Part shown: piece after piece, positions 1 to 5,265 of the stretch
Layout of the letters: the number at the start of each line of letters is the position of its first letter
How positions within the stretch are numbered: the first letter of the stretch is position 1
NCBI GenBank assembly: GCA_016213345.1
Contig: JACRAO010000081.1
Span: forward strand, 1 to 8,336
From: Bdellovibrio sp.
GTDB taxonomy: Bacteria > Bdellovibrionota > UBA1018
Direction: 5' to 3'
DNA length: 8,336 nt
Notes under the pieces: generated by a model
What the model was told of the DNA's origin: nothing
Seen by the model: only the letters and a program-made list of their open reading frames with translations
Databases searched by the model: none
Position numbers and translations under genes: made by a program

Positions 1-1158
1 CTAATGGAAAATTATGCCAAAAAGTTTATATCATTTTGGAATCAACTTCCAAACCGCTTGAGCATTCAGAATTTAACTAAAGGAGAAACAAAGAGCCCTA
101 CAAGTATATATGATCTTAATAAAGAAATGATTAAAAATACAAAAAATGAATGTAAATTTTGGTTACAATCTGAGGATTCTTTGTTTGAAATTCTAGAAAG
201 AAAAAAATTAACAGATTTTTTGGAGTTTTTTTTAGGTTTTATGAATAATATATATTCAACACACTCTGAAAATCCCAAATTATATTTACCGATTGATTTT
301 ATTCAGGCCTGGTCATTGCAAAAAACTAAAGCTTCGTTTAAAGGGGGACTGACAGCTTTTAGAAAATATTTATTGCAAATGGCTAACAACTTGGGTGCTC
401 ATATTGTTGAAAAAGGTCTTTGTGAAAAAATAGAAATTCATTCAGGACGTTATCAAAATATTGAAGTAGATGGCAAAAATGTTGCTAGTCCAGCGCTTAT
501 TTTAGGATCTTCACTTTCTTGTTTGTCTTCTGACTTTTGTATTTGGAAAGGGAAAAGTTTTTTTCATCATTTGAAAACTCGGCCAGAGCCTTTGGGGTGG
601 AGATTAACGCTGGCTATGTTGATTGATGAAGAAGGCCTTTTAGAGGCTATGCCTGCGCACAGTGTTTATCAAAGTTTGGGTGCTGTGCCTTTAGAAATAG
701 AATTAGCCAGTCCAGGTGACTATGAATTGGACGCGGGAAAATCAAAATTAGTTTTTTTAAGATCTATCATGCCATTTGAGAGTGAAAGCCTAGAAGCGGA
801 GCATCAAAGAACAATGGTTTCTAGGATGTATAGAAAATGGAATGAACTATTCCCTTTTGCAGAAAGGCATATTAAAAAAATTTATCCAGATTTTAGATCT
901 AAAAATTTTCAAAGAGAGTTTTCTGAAATTTTTGGATTTGTTGCTTTAGATTATATGCCATTAAATTTAAGAGTGTTTTCAAATAAAACCAGTTCTGGTG
1001 TAGGTTCTTACAGTGGTATTGAGGGTTTATACGTGGCTACGTCTGAGTCGTATCCTGATTTGGGTTCTTTGGGGTGGGTTGTGGCAGCTTTAGAGTGCGT
1101 GTCGTCACAGGCACATAGACAGGCACATAGATTAGGAATTGCTGGGCCATTTGGGTAG
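1..1158 (+). CDS. C-terminal part of a probable FAD-dependent oxidoreductase (phytoene desaturase/amine oxidase-like), 5' partial
   Basis: The reading frame is open from the first base, so the ATG at position 4 is probably an internal methionine and the gene starts outside the window. About 385 codons are visible. The segment around residues 115-175 (FKGGLTAFRKYLLQMANNLG, then a Cys-Glu-Lys-Ile-Glu strand, a variable turn and an ALILGSSL strand) resembles the family pattern in which a GG-x-x-x-L helix is followed by 'G-x-x-I ... V-x-x-I ... G-x-V ... A-x-x-V-I'. The end (LGSLGWVVAALECVSSQAHR) resembles the C-terminal FAD-contacting helix. The N-terminal GxGxxG dinucleotide-binding motif is not visible, as expected for a truncated view. 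The substrate cannot be told. The last residues include a QAHRQAHR duplication. The stop codon TAG (1156-1158) is also the start of a 5-bp repeat flanking the palindrome that follows. The family call is moderate; it rests on pattern resemblance only. Confidence 0.6.
   Translation, partial: LMENYAKKFISFWNQLPNRLSIQNLTKGETKSPTSIYDLNKEMIKNTKNECKFWLQSEDSLFEILERKKLTDFLEFFLGFMNNIYSTHSENPKLYLPIDFIQAWSLQKTKASFKGGLTAFRKYLLQMANNLGAHIVEKGLCEKIEIHSGRYQNIEVDGKNVASPALILGSSLSCLSSDFCIWKGKSFFHHLKTRPEPLGWRLTLAMLIDEEGLLEAMPAHSVYQSLGAVPLEIELASPGDYELDAGKSKLVFLRSIMPFESESLEAEHQRTMVSRMYRKWNELFPFAERHIKKIYPDFRSKNFQREFSEIFGFVALDYMPLNLRVFSNKTSSGVGSYSGIEGLYVATSESYPDLGSLGWVVAALECVSSQAHRQAHRLGIAGPFG
1107..1130 (+). repeat. 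Perfect 12-bp tandem duplication (2 copies)
   Basis: ACAGGCACATAG occurs twice in direct succession (1107-1118 and 1119-1130), in frame near the 3' end of the oxidoreductase gene. It adds QAHR a second time in the C-terminal helix region. A whole number of codons is repeated, so the frame is kept. Confidence 0.85.
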
Positions 1159-1160
1159 GA

Positions 1161-1369
1161 TCGTGATACTATGCTGTTAGCAAAGTAGCAAACAGTTGAG
1201 AAACTACTTTTTAAAAATTATGTTTCGAGCCGGTCGGCATCCTGCCTCTCCGGGGGCCCCTTGGCCATCCATGGCCGAATCGCATCCGGCTCCCCCGAGG
1301 CCGGCTCGAAACATAATTTTTAAAAAGTAGTTTAACAAAATATTAATTTTGCTAGCAGTATAATATCAC
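1161..1369. mobile_element. Large nested palindromic element with flanking 5-bp direct repeat (MITE/REP-like candidate)
   Basis: The core is a perfect 33-bp inverted repeat: 1201-1233 (AAACTACTTTTTAAA ... GAGCCGG) pairs with 1301-1333. Outside it, 1163-1187 and about 1345-1369 still pair imperfectly (GTGATA ... TATCAC at the ends), with several G-T wobbles, so the whole palindrome spans about 207 bp. The 67-bp centre (1234-1300) is about 72% GC in otherwise AT-rich DNA. It has its own hairpins: TTGGCCA/TGGCCGA around a TCCA loop (1261-1278), GGCA-TCC-TGCC (1236-1246), and a GGGGG/CCCCC pairing (1252-1256 with 1292-1296). TAGGA lies immediately outside both ends (1156-1160 and 1370-1374), as a target-site duplication would. 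There is no coding capacity, so any movement would need an enzyme from elsewhere. The palindrome is certain. Mobility is inferred. It could instead be a two-way terminator or a processed RNA structure. Confidence 0.65.
1332..1364 (+). promoter_or_regulatory. Putative sigma70-type promoter for purB inside the palindrome's right end
   Basis: A perfect TATAAT at 1359-1364 is preceded by TTAACA (1332-1337), one mismatch from TTGACA, but with a long 21-bp spacer. Transcription would begin near 1371, just ahead of the purB start. The -10 box is convincing and the -35 box is weak. The site lies within the palindromic element, which suggests the element brings its own promoter. Confidence 0.4.
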
Positions 1370-1405
1370 TAGGAGATGCATGTGATGTAGGAGATGACTG
1401 TGATT
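1370..1405 (+). repeat. Imperfect 18-bp tandem duplication of the purB translation-initiation region
   Basis: TAGGAGATGCATGTGATG (1370-1387) and TAGGAGATGACTGTGATT (1388-1405) match at 15 of 18 positions. Each copy holds an AGGAG ribosome-binding sequence (1371-1375 and 1389-1393) and a GTG six bases beyond it (1382 and 1400). In the first copy GTG is followed by ATG and then TAG, so it gives only a two-codon frame whose stop overlaps the second AGGAG. The second copy opens into purB. Confidence 0.75.
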
Positions 1406-2719
1406 GCACGTTATACGCAAGAAGAGATGGCAAATATTTGGAGCGATCAAAATCGCTACTTGCTTTGGCTGAGAGTCGAAGAAGCCGTTTGTGAAGAACT
1501 ATTAAAACATAAGCTTATTTCACAAAAGGAATGGAAAATTTTACATAATAAGTTCCAGAAACTAATTTCTAAAGGTGGGGTTTCACCTGATAAAGTTAAT
1601 TTTTGTGAAAAAATCACTCGTCATGATGTAATTGCGTTTACTACAGTACTCGCCAAGGAATTAGGACCTTTATCGCGTTATGTGCATTTTGGTTTAACGT
1701 CTTCTGATGTCGTTGACACTGCCTTGGCTTTGCAAATCAAACAATCAGGTGATATTTTACTAAAGGATATTGACAGACTTTTAAGAGTGTTAAAACAAAA
1801 TGCACTAAAATATAAGAGTTTGCCAACAATAGGCAGATCGCATGGTATTTTTGCGGAGCCTATGGCGTTCGGGTTAAAATTTTTAGGTTGGTATGCAGAA
1901 TGGAAAAGAAACAAAACACGTTTAAGTAATGCTTTAAATGAAATTTGTTTTGGCAAACTTTCTGGTGCCGTAGGTGTAAACTCGCATTTTAGTCCAGCTG
2001 AAGAAAAAAGAATTTTAAAGCGCCTTGACCTGCAAAGAGAAACTGTGAGTACACAGGTTGTGCCCAGGGATCGACACGCAGAGATTTTGAGTACCTTGGG
2101 CATTTTGGGATCATCTTTAGAAAGAATGGCAGTAGAATTGCGGCATCTTCAGCGCTCTGAGGTGGGAGAGGTTTTAGAAGGGTTTGAGAGCGGACAAAAA
2201 GGTTCTAGCGCTATGCCGCATAAAAGAAATCCCATTTCTGCTGAAAATCTAACTGGCTGTGCCAGGGTTTTGAGAGCTTATGCACAGACAGGATTAGAGA
2301 ATATGGCCCTTTGGCATGAGAGGGATATTAGTCACTCTTCTGTGGAGAGGATAGTGTTTCCAGATTCGTTTATTTTATTGGATTATGCTCTTTGTAGAAT
2401 GACGCGTATGTTAGATTCACTTGTGGTTTGTAAAGACAGGGTTTTAAAAAATTTAGAAACTGCAGGACCATTGGTTTTTTCTGGGCATTATCTTTTGAGA
2501 TTAGTTCAAATGGGGGTTAATAGAGAAGATGGGTATCGTTGGATACAGAAGTGTGCACTTGAGAGTTTAGATCAAAAAAAGGATTTTTTTGATCTAATGA
2601 AAAATCACCCGGAAATAAAAAAGTATTTTAAAACAGATGAGTTTAAAAAAGAAAATTTAATGTCTTACCAATTAAGAAATGTTTCAAAAATTTATTATGA
2701 AGTATTTAGGAATAAATAG
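1400..2719 (+). CDS. purB: Adenylosuccinate lyase
   Basis: PurB catalyses two beta-eliminations of fumarate in purine synthesis: SAICAR to AICAR, and adenylosuccinate to AMP. It works as a cytosolic homotetramer of the aspartase/fumarase superfamily. The superfamily signature GSSAMPHKRNP is at residues 270-280, counted from the ATG at 1394, and contains the catalytic serine loop. The conserved histidines are visible in TRHDV (His77) and GRSHG (His150). TSSDVVDTA is at 102-110. The 439-441 residue length is normal for the shorter bacterial form. I prefer GTG at 1400 as start: AGGAG (1389-1393) touches the ATG at 1394, which is too close, but is six bases from the GTG. The resulting N-terminus MIARYTQEEM matches the usual MIxRYT start of the family. 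The next gene overlaps its end. A 14-bp perfect inverted repeat lies inside the gene (2567-2597). Confidence 0.95.
   Translation: MIARYTQEEMANIWSDQNRYLLWLRVEEAVCEELLKHKLISQKEWKILHNKFQKLISKGGVSPDKVNFCEKITRHDVIAFTTVLAKELGPLSRYVHFGLTSSDVVDTALALQIKQSGDILLKDIDRLLRVLKQNALKYKSLPTIGRSHGIFAEPMAFGLKFLGWYAEWKRNKTRLSNALNEICFGKLSGAVGVNSHFSPAEEKRILKRLDLQRETVSTQVVPRDRHAEILSTLGILGSSLERMAVELRHLQRSEVGEVLEGFESGQKGSSAMPHKRNPISAENLTGCARVLRAYAQTGLENMALWHERDISHSSVERIVFPDSFILLDYALCRMTRMLDSLVVCKDRVLKNLETAGPLVFSGHYLLRLVQMGVNREDGYRWIQKCALESLDQKKDFFDLMKNHPEIKKYFKTDEFKKENLMSYQLRNVSKIYYEVFRNK
2567..2597. repeat. Perfect 14-bp inverted repeat with 3-nt loop inside purB
   Basis: The left arm 2567-2580 (TTAGATCAAAAAAA) pairs completely with 2584-2597 (TTTTTTTGATCTAA) around a GGA loop. 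It encodes the stretch LDQKKDFFDL, a mildly charged helix. It contains an A7 and a T7 run. It is unusually perfect for coding DNA, but no function can be assigned. Confidence 0.8.
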
Positions 2720-2900
2720 ATTCGGGCAGACAACGTTAGAGTATATTTTGATTTTATTTATTGTTGTTAGTACCGCGTACATAGTTGGTACAAAGTTTAT
2801 TAAGCCAACGTATAAAAAGCTTTCCCAAAGAATAGAAGCGAAAATCCAAGATACGTTCAAAAATTCTCTTTATTATTTTCCTGTGAAAAAGGTCAGGTAG
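2697..2900 (+). CDS. Small type IVb (Flp-like) pilin or pseudopilin
   Basis: This is a 67-residue protein with a prepilin-type signal: a short basic leader MKYLGINRFG, then the cleavage site G|QTTLEY, where Glu5 of the mature protein is the conserved assembly residue. A hydrophobic stretch follows (ILILFIVVSTAYIVG). After cleavage by a prepilin peptidase, the mature chain would be 57 residues with a short basic, lysine-rich tail (KPTYKKLSQRIEAK ... VKKVR). That is the size and layout of Flp/TadE-family minor pilins. The gene overlaps the last 23 bases of purB in another frame, so its translation is probably coupled to purB. An in-frame ATG at 2679 would add six residues; neither start has a clear ribosome binding site. 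No tad/pil assembly genes are in the window, so the system it serves is unknown. Confidence 0.7.
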   Translation: MKYLGINRFGQTTLEYILILFIVVSTAYIVGTKFIKPTYKKLSQRIEAKIQDTFKNSLYYFPVKKVR

Positions 2901-2914
2901 AATGGCAAAACTAA

Positions 2915-2986
2915 CAAACGGATTGACTAACATTTGGGGGACTTAAGGGGGGATTAGGGGGGTAATCCTGTTGGTCAATCCGTTTG
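2915..2986. repeat. Intergenic hairpin with G-tract loop, downstream of the pilin gene
   Basis: An 18-bp stem (2915-2932 with 2969-2986, one G-T wobble) closes a 36-nt loop holding three G runs (2936-2940, 2947-2952, 2957-2962). Within the loop, GGATTA (2951-2956) pairs with TAATCC (2963-2968) around six Gs, giving a nested hairpin. It lies 14 bp after the pilin stop and could end or protect the upstream transcript. It lacks the T-tract of an intrinsic terminator. Confidence 0.75.
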
Positions 2987-3081
2987 CTACTTCCAGTATA
3001 TAGAGCAAAAACCGTGCCGCGTCGAGTTAAAAATTACTATAATGTTTTCGATATGTTAATTTTTAGCTAGTGTCTAAGCTT

Positions 3082-3110
3082 TTGACAATTATGGTCAAAT
3101 ATTGTATTTT
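3082..3110 (+). promoter_or_regulatory. Candidate sigma70-type promoter far upstream of the barrel gene
   Basis: A perfect TTGACA (3082-3087) is followed, after 17 bases, by TATTTT (3105-3110, four of six consensus positions). The -35 box lies within the inverted repeat TTTGAC-N7-GTCAAA (3081-3099), which looks operator-like. Transcription would start near 3117, giving either a leader of more than 550 nt or a separate RNA. In AT-rich DNA such matches arise by chance, so this stays tentative. Confidence 0.3.
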
Positions 3111-3250
3111 TTAGATATTTTGTTAGTGAAAAAGTGTGTAAAATTAACTAGTTATATAAAAGGTGTCTATTTTTTAGACAACTCACTGTAATTTTTTCAG
3201 TCACTCCAGGCTCTCCATCATTTTAATTTATACTTAATAAATATCTTGAA

Positions 3251-3302
3251 TTAGCAAAATAACTCAATAAAAAAGTTATTTATAAGCGTTCGTAATTGCT
3301 AA
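3251..3302. repeat. Nested AT-rich inverted repeat
   Basis: The outer arms TTAGCAA (3251-3257) and TTGCTAA (3296-3302) enclose an inner 8-bp stem AAATAACT (3257-3264) / AGTTATTT (3274-3281). A second AAGTTATT follows at 3301-3308. The pairing is real but AT-rich and may be fortuitous. Confidence 0.4.
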
Positions 3303-3599
3303 GTTATTAGTGCGGCTTAAACAGAAAAATATAGGTAGTTATATATTTCATTTTGTTATTTTTTTGCCGCCCATTTTATTAAATTTCAAGCCATAGCATT
3401 TCTAAGGCATTTTTAAATTAATGCATAAAAAATATTTACTAAATAATATTTAATAAAAAAATTATTATATAAGTTTTTGATATTTAAAGTTTATTTACAT
3501 AACCATACATATGTCATTATTTTTAGGCATAGAAATTGCTATAGAACGAAACGGTTTCAGTAGTTGTGAAGTGGTTGGAAGCCTGATTGTTTATGTGTT

Positions 3600-3650
3600 T
3601 TGGTTTGTGTTATGCCAAGATGATAATAAAAATTTGCCCTAATATTGGGC
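3600..3650 (+). promoter_or_regulatory. Possible promoter and 5' leader hairpin of the barrel gene
   Basis: GATAAT (3622-3627, five of six -10 positions) has a weak -35 candidate TTGGTT (3600-3605) 16 bases upstream. A start near 3634 would put the small hairpin GCCC-TAATATT-GGGC (3636-3650) at the extreme 5' end of a leader of about 40 nt, ten bases ahead of the ribosome binding site. Such end-proximal hairpins can stabilise messages; here that role is inferred. Confidence 0.35.
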
Positions 3651-3672
3651 TATTTACTAAAGGAGTAAAAAA

Positions 3673-5064
3673 ATGAACAGTAATTATTTAAAACTGATAT
3701 TTAGGTTAAGTGGTGTGAGCATGAGTGTTTTTGTTTTCACGTTTCTTATTATGTCGCCTTATGTGCGAGGAGAGTTGGTTTATGATAATGCAAGCGCTAT
3801 TGCACAAGTAAGTGCGCAAACGGCTGTACATAAAAATAATTTAAATCAACTAGATCAAAATGTTGCTGATCACACATTAGAAGACTCTGAAAATCAAGGA
3901 GCAATTCAAGGTGGTCAAACAGTGGCGCCAATTATTATTCAGCAAAGACCAACAGCTATCACTACTTCTGAAGCAAGTAGCACTGCTGCACAATCGACAA
4001 ATATTTCTAAAACAGAACTGTTAAGACGTGAGCGAATGCGTGAAGAAGTAAAAAATGAAGATGTTTTGCAAGAACGTCTCGAAACATTAAGACTAAAAGA
4101 TGAACAAAAAAGAACAGACCAAATTTTAAGCAATAACCTGATTAATCAAAATTCAGGATTACAAAACATGCAAAATGCGTCTCAGCAAAATTCGGGTAAT
4201 ATGAATTTAAATCAAAGTGGCACGGGTAATTTGCAAATTCAAACTGAATCTCTTATAACGCCTACTACTGCAGAAAATACGAATGGAACACAGACAAACG
4301 TCGCTATTGCTTCTGCAACAAATAGTGCTGCTACGTTGCAGGAAAGTGGCTTGCACAAAGAAGGTTCCAGCCATGGGGCTGGAGTTAGTCTTGCTCCTAG
4401 GATTGGTATGGCAAATATGTCAGACAGTCAGACTTTTAAGATAGATTCACGTTACAGTGCTGGTATTGGACTGGGCGTAGATGTTTCTAGTCACGCTGTT
4501 ATTGAGTTGGGCTATGCGTTTAATGAATATGGTGTTTCGTATACAAGTGGAGATTTTTTTGTAGCAAATTCTATTGCTTATGCCAGTGGTGGTGGTTATC
4601 AGAAAAATTTTGACCCAGTAGCTATGAAACAAAACGTATTTGAAGGCGGAGTAAAACTTAACATGCTAGGTAACGACTCTAAAATTAAGCCCTTTATTGG
4701 TGGTGGAGGAGCATATTCAAAAAGTTATATTAACTATGATCAAAAAGTAATACAAATCATGCGCCAATCTTATGGGTTAAACCACCTCACCGATGATTAT
4801 GAAGTATCGTCTTTCTTGGGTTATATGTCTACTGGGTTAGACATTAAACTTGGGGATTCTATAGCACTAGGTGCTGCATTTAAGTATTACAAAGTTCTAT
4901 CTGCAAAAGAAAATGGTGTAATAAATGTTAATGGAATGTATGGTAACGCTTATTATCCGTACGGCTACTATTCAACTGGTGAATACGAAAAATCAATGGT
5001 TGGCGGATCTTTAGCTCGCTCTAGCTTCTATACCATTACTGCAGGAGTAAGTTTTAACTTTTAG
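3673..5064 (+). CDS. Outer-membrane beta-barrel protein with N-terminal coiled coil and Q/N/S/T-rich linker
   Basis: A 463-residue secreted protein. Residues 1-33 form a long signal peptide (basic start, hydrophobic core around 14-28, likely cleavage after YVRG). Residues about 111-150 are rich in Glu, Lys and Arg (ELLRRERMREEVKNEDVLQE, then RLETLRLKDEQKR) and should form a coiled coil or long helix. Residues 150-235 are low-complexity and rich in Asn, Gln, Ser and Thr. From about 238 to 463, alternating glycine- and aromatic-rich strands (APRIGMA, AGIGLGVDV, VIELGYAF, EGGVKLNM, KPFIGGGGAY) end in TITAGVSFNF, a typical C-terminal beta-signal with final Phe. This resembles OmpA-like/OMP_b-brl eight-strand barrels. 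AGGAG (3661-3665) lies seven bases before the ATG. It appears to be a single-gene unit. The specific function is unknown; the coiled coil may sit in the periplasm. Confidence 0.85.
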   Translation: MNSNYLKLIFRLSGVSMSVFVFTFLIMSPYVRGELVYDNASAIAQVSAQTAVHKNNLNQLDQNVADHTLEDSENQGAIQGGQTVAPIIIQQRPTAITTSEASSTAAQSTNISKTELLRRERMREEVKNEDVLQERLETLRLKDEQKRTDQILSNNLINQNSGLQNMQNASQQNSGNMNLNQSGTGNLQIQTESLITPTTAENTNGTQTNVAIASATNSAATLQESGLHKEGSSHGAGVSLAPRIGMANMSDSQTFKIDSRYSAGIGLGVDVSSHAVIELGYAFNEYGVSYTSGDFFVANSIAYASGGGYQKNFDPVAMKQNVFEGGVKLNMLGNDSKIKPFIGGGGAYSKSYINYDQKVIQIMRQSYGLNHLTDDYEVSSFLGYMSTGLDIKLGDSIALGAAFKYYKVLSAKENGVINVNGMYGNAYYPYGYYSTGEYEKSMVGGSLARSSFYTITAGVSFNF

Positions 5065-5099
5065 TAAAATATATCAAAAATATGTCTTAAAATATATCA
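5065..5099 (+). repeat. 12-bp direct repeat pair after the barrel gene
   Basis: TAAAATATATCA occurs at 5065-5076 and 5088-5099, a 23-bp period, directly after the stop codon of the barrel gene. The sequence is AT-rich but exactly repeated. It may be a protein-binding pair or a trace of duplication. Confidence 0.6.
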
Positions 5100-5115
5100 G
5101 GGAGGCCGCATAAAC

Positions 5116-5159
5116 ATAATAGGTGGCTATATGCCCGCGGGCATGTGGTCACCTGTTGT
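5116..5159. repeat. GC-centred hairpin between the barrel gene and the beta-oxidation gene
   Basis: The centre is the perfect 14-bp palindrome ATGCCCGCGGGCAT (5131-5144). Pairing continues outward through AGGTGGCTAT/GTGGTCACCT and ATAAT/GTTGT with only G-T wobbles, giving a 20-bp stem with a CGCG loop. On this strand the wobbles are tolerated in RNA, which suggests an RNA structure; no T-tract follows, so it is not a standard terminator. It could also be an operator about 110 bp before the downstream start. Confidence 0.7.
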
Positions 5160-5210
5160 TATATTCTGAATATCCTGAAAAGTTTCCTTTATTCCCTCAG
5201 CATTTTGTTT

Positions 5211-5258
5211 TATGATCCCCGTAACTATGGAAACACAAACACTTCGTTATAATGAGGG
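5211..5258 (+). promoter_or_regulatory. Ribosome binding site and possible -10 box of the beta-oxidation gene
   Basis: GAGGG (5254-5258) lies seven bases before ATG 5266 and decides that start. TATGAT (5211-5216) could be a -10 box, which would place transcription start near 5223 and exclude the earlier in-frame ATG at 5212. No clear -35 box is seen. Confidence 0.4.
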
Positions 5259-5265
5259 TACTCGT

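Larger units (their letters stand above)
2987..3672. other. Long AT-rich intergenic region without a convincing gene
   Basis: About 690 bp, mostly A and T, with frequent stops and no protein-coding frame that I can support on either strand. It holds several small inverted repeats: TTTGAC/GTCAAA (3081-3099), TGTCTA/TAGACA (3164-3180), a nested TTAGCAA/TTGCTAA with AAATAACT/AGTTATTT (3251-3302), and GAAACGGTTTC (3548-3558). An 11-bp direct repeat TATTTTTTAGA is at 3105-3115 and 3168-3178. It may be a long regulatory region for the outer-membrane gene, carry an untranslated RNA, or be decayed DNA. Confidence 0.6.

Noticed and set aside
1201..1333. tRNA or other standard RNA gene in the palindrome
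   Set aside because: No cloverleaf, no anticodon arm spacing and no T-arm motif; the pairing is one long perfect stem.
1201..1333. Simple intrinsic terminator
   Set aside because: The 33-bp arms with a 67-nt structured loop are far larger than a terminator hairpin, and no clean T-tract follows. A terminating side effect remains possible.
1678..2103. Antisense frame of 141 codons within purB
   Set aside because: It lies opposite a clear purB and shows no recognisable domain or start context; it is a shadow of the coding strand.
2679..2696. Earlier ATG for the pilin-like gene
   Set aside because: It is possible, but neither start has a ribosome binding site, and the shorter leader MKYLGINRFG is already a sufficient prepilin leader. 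Kept as an alternative.
2911..2990. Integron attC-like recombination site
   Set aside because: The hairpin is of suitable size, but the outer ends do not match RYYYAAC and GTTRRRY, and there is no gene cassette or integrase.
3061..3310. CRISPR array from the recurring short motifs
   Set aside because: The repeated units are 6-11 bp, irregularly spaced and few in number; there are no cas genes.
3420..3480. AT-rich tract as a replication origin
   Set aside because: No DnaA-box cluster was seen and no replication genes are adjacent; the AT richness alone is not evidence.
5212..5265. Upstream in-frame ATGs (5212, 5227) for the beta-oxidation gene
   Set aside because: Neither has a ribosome binding site, whereas 5266 has GAGGG at seven bases; the extra residues do not resemble the family's N-terminus.
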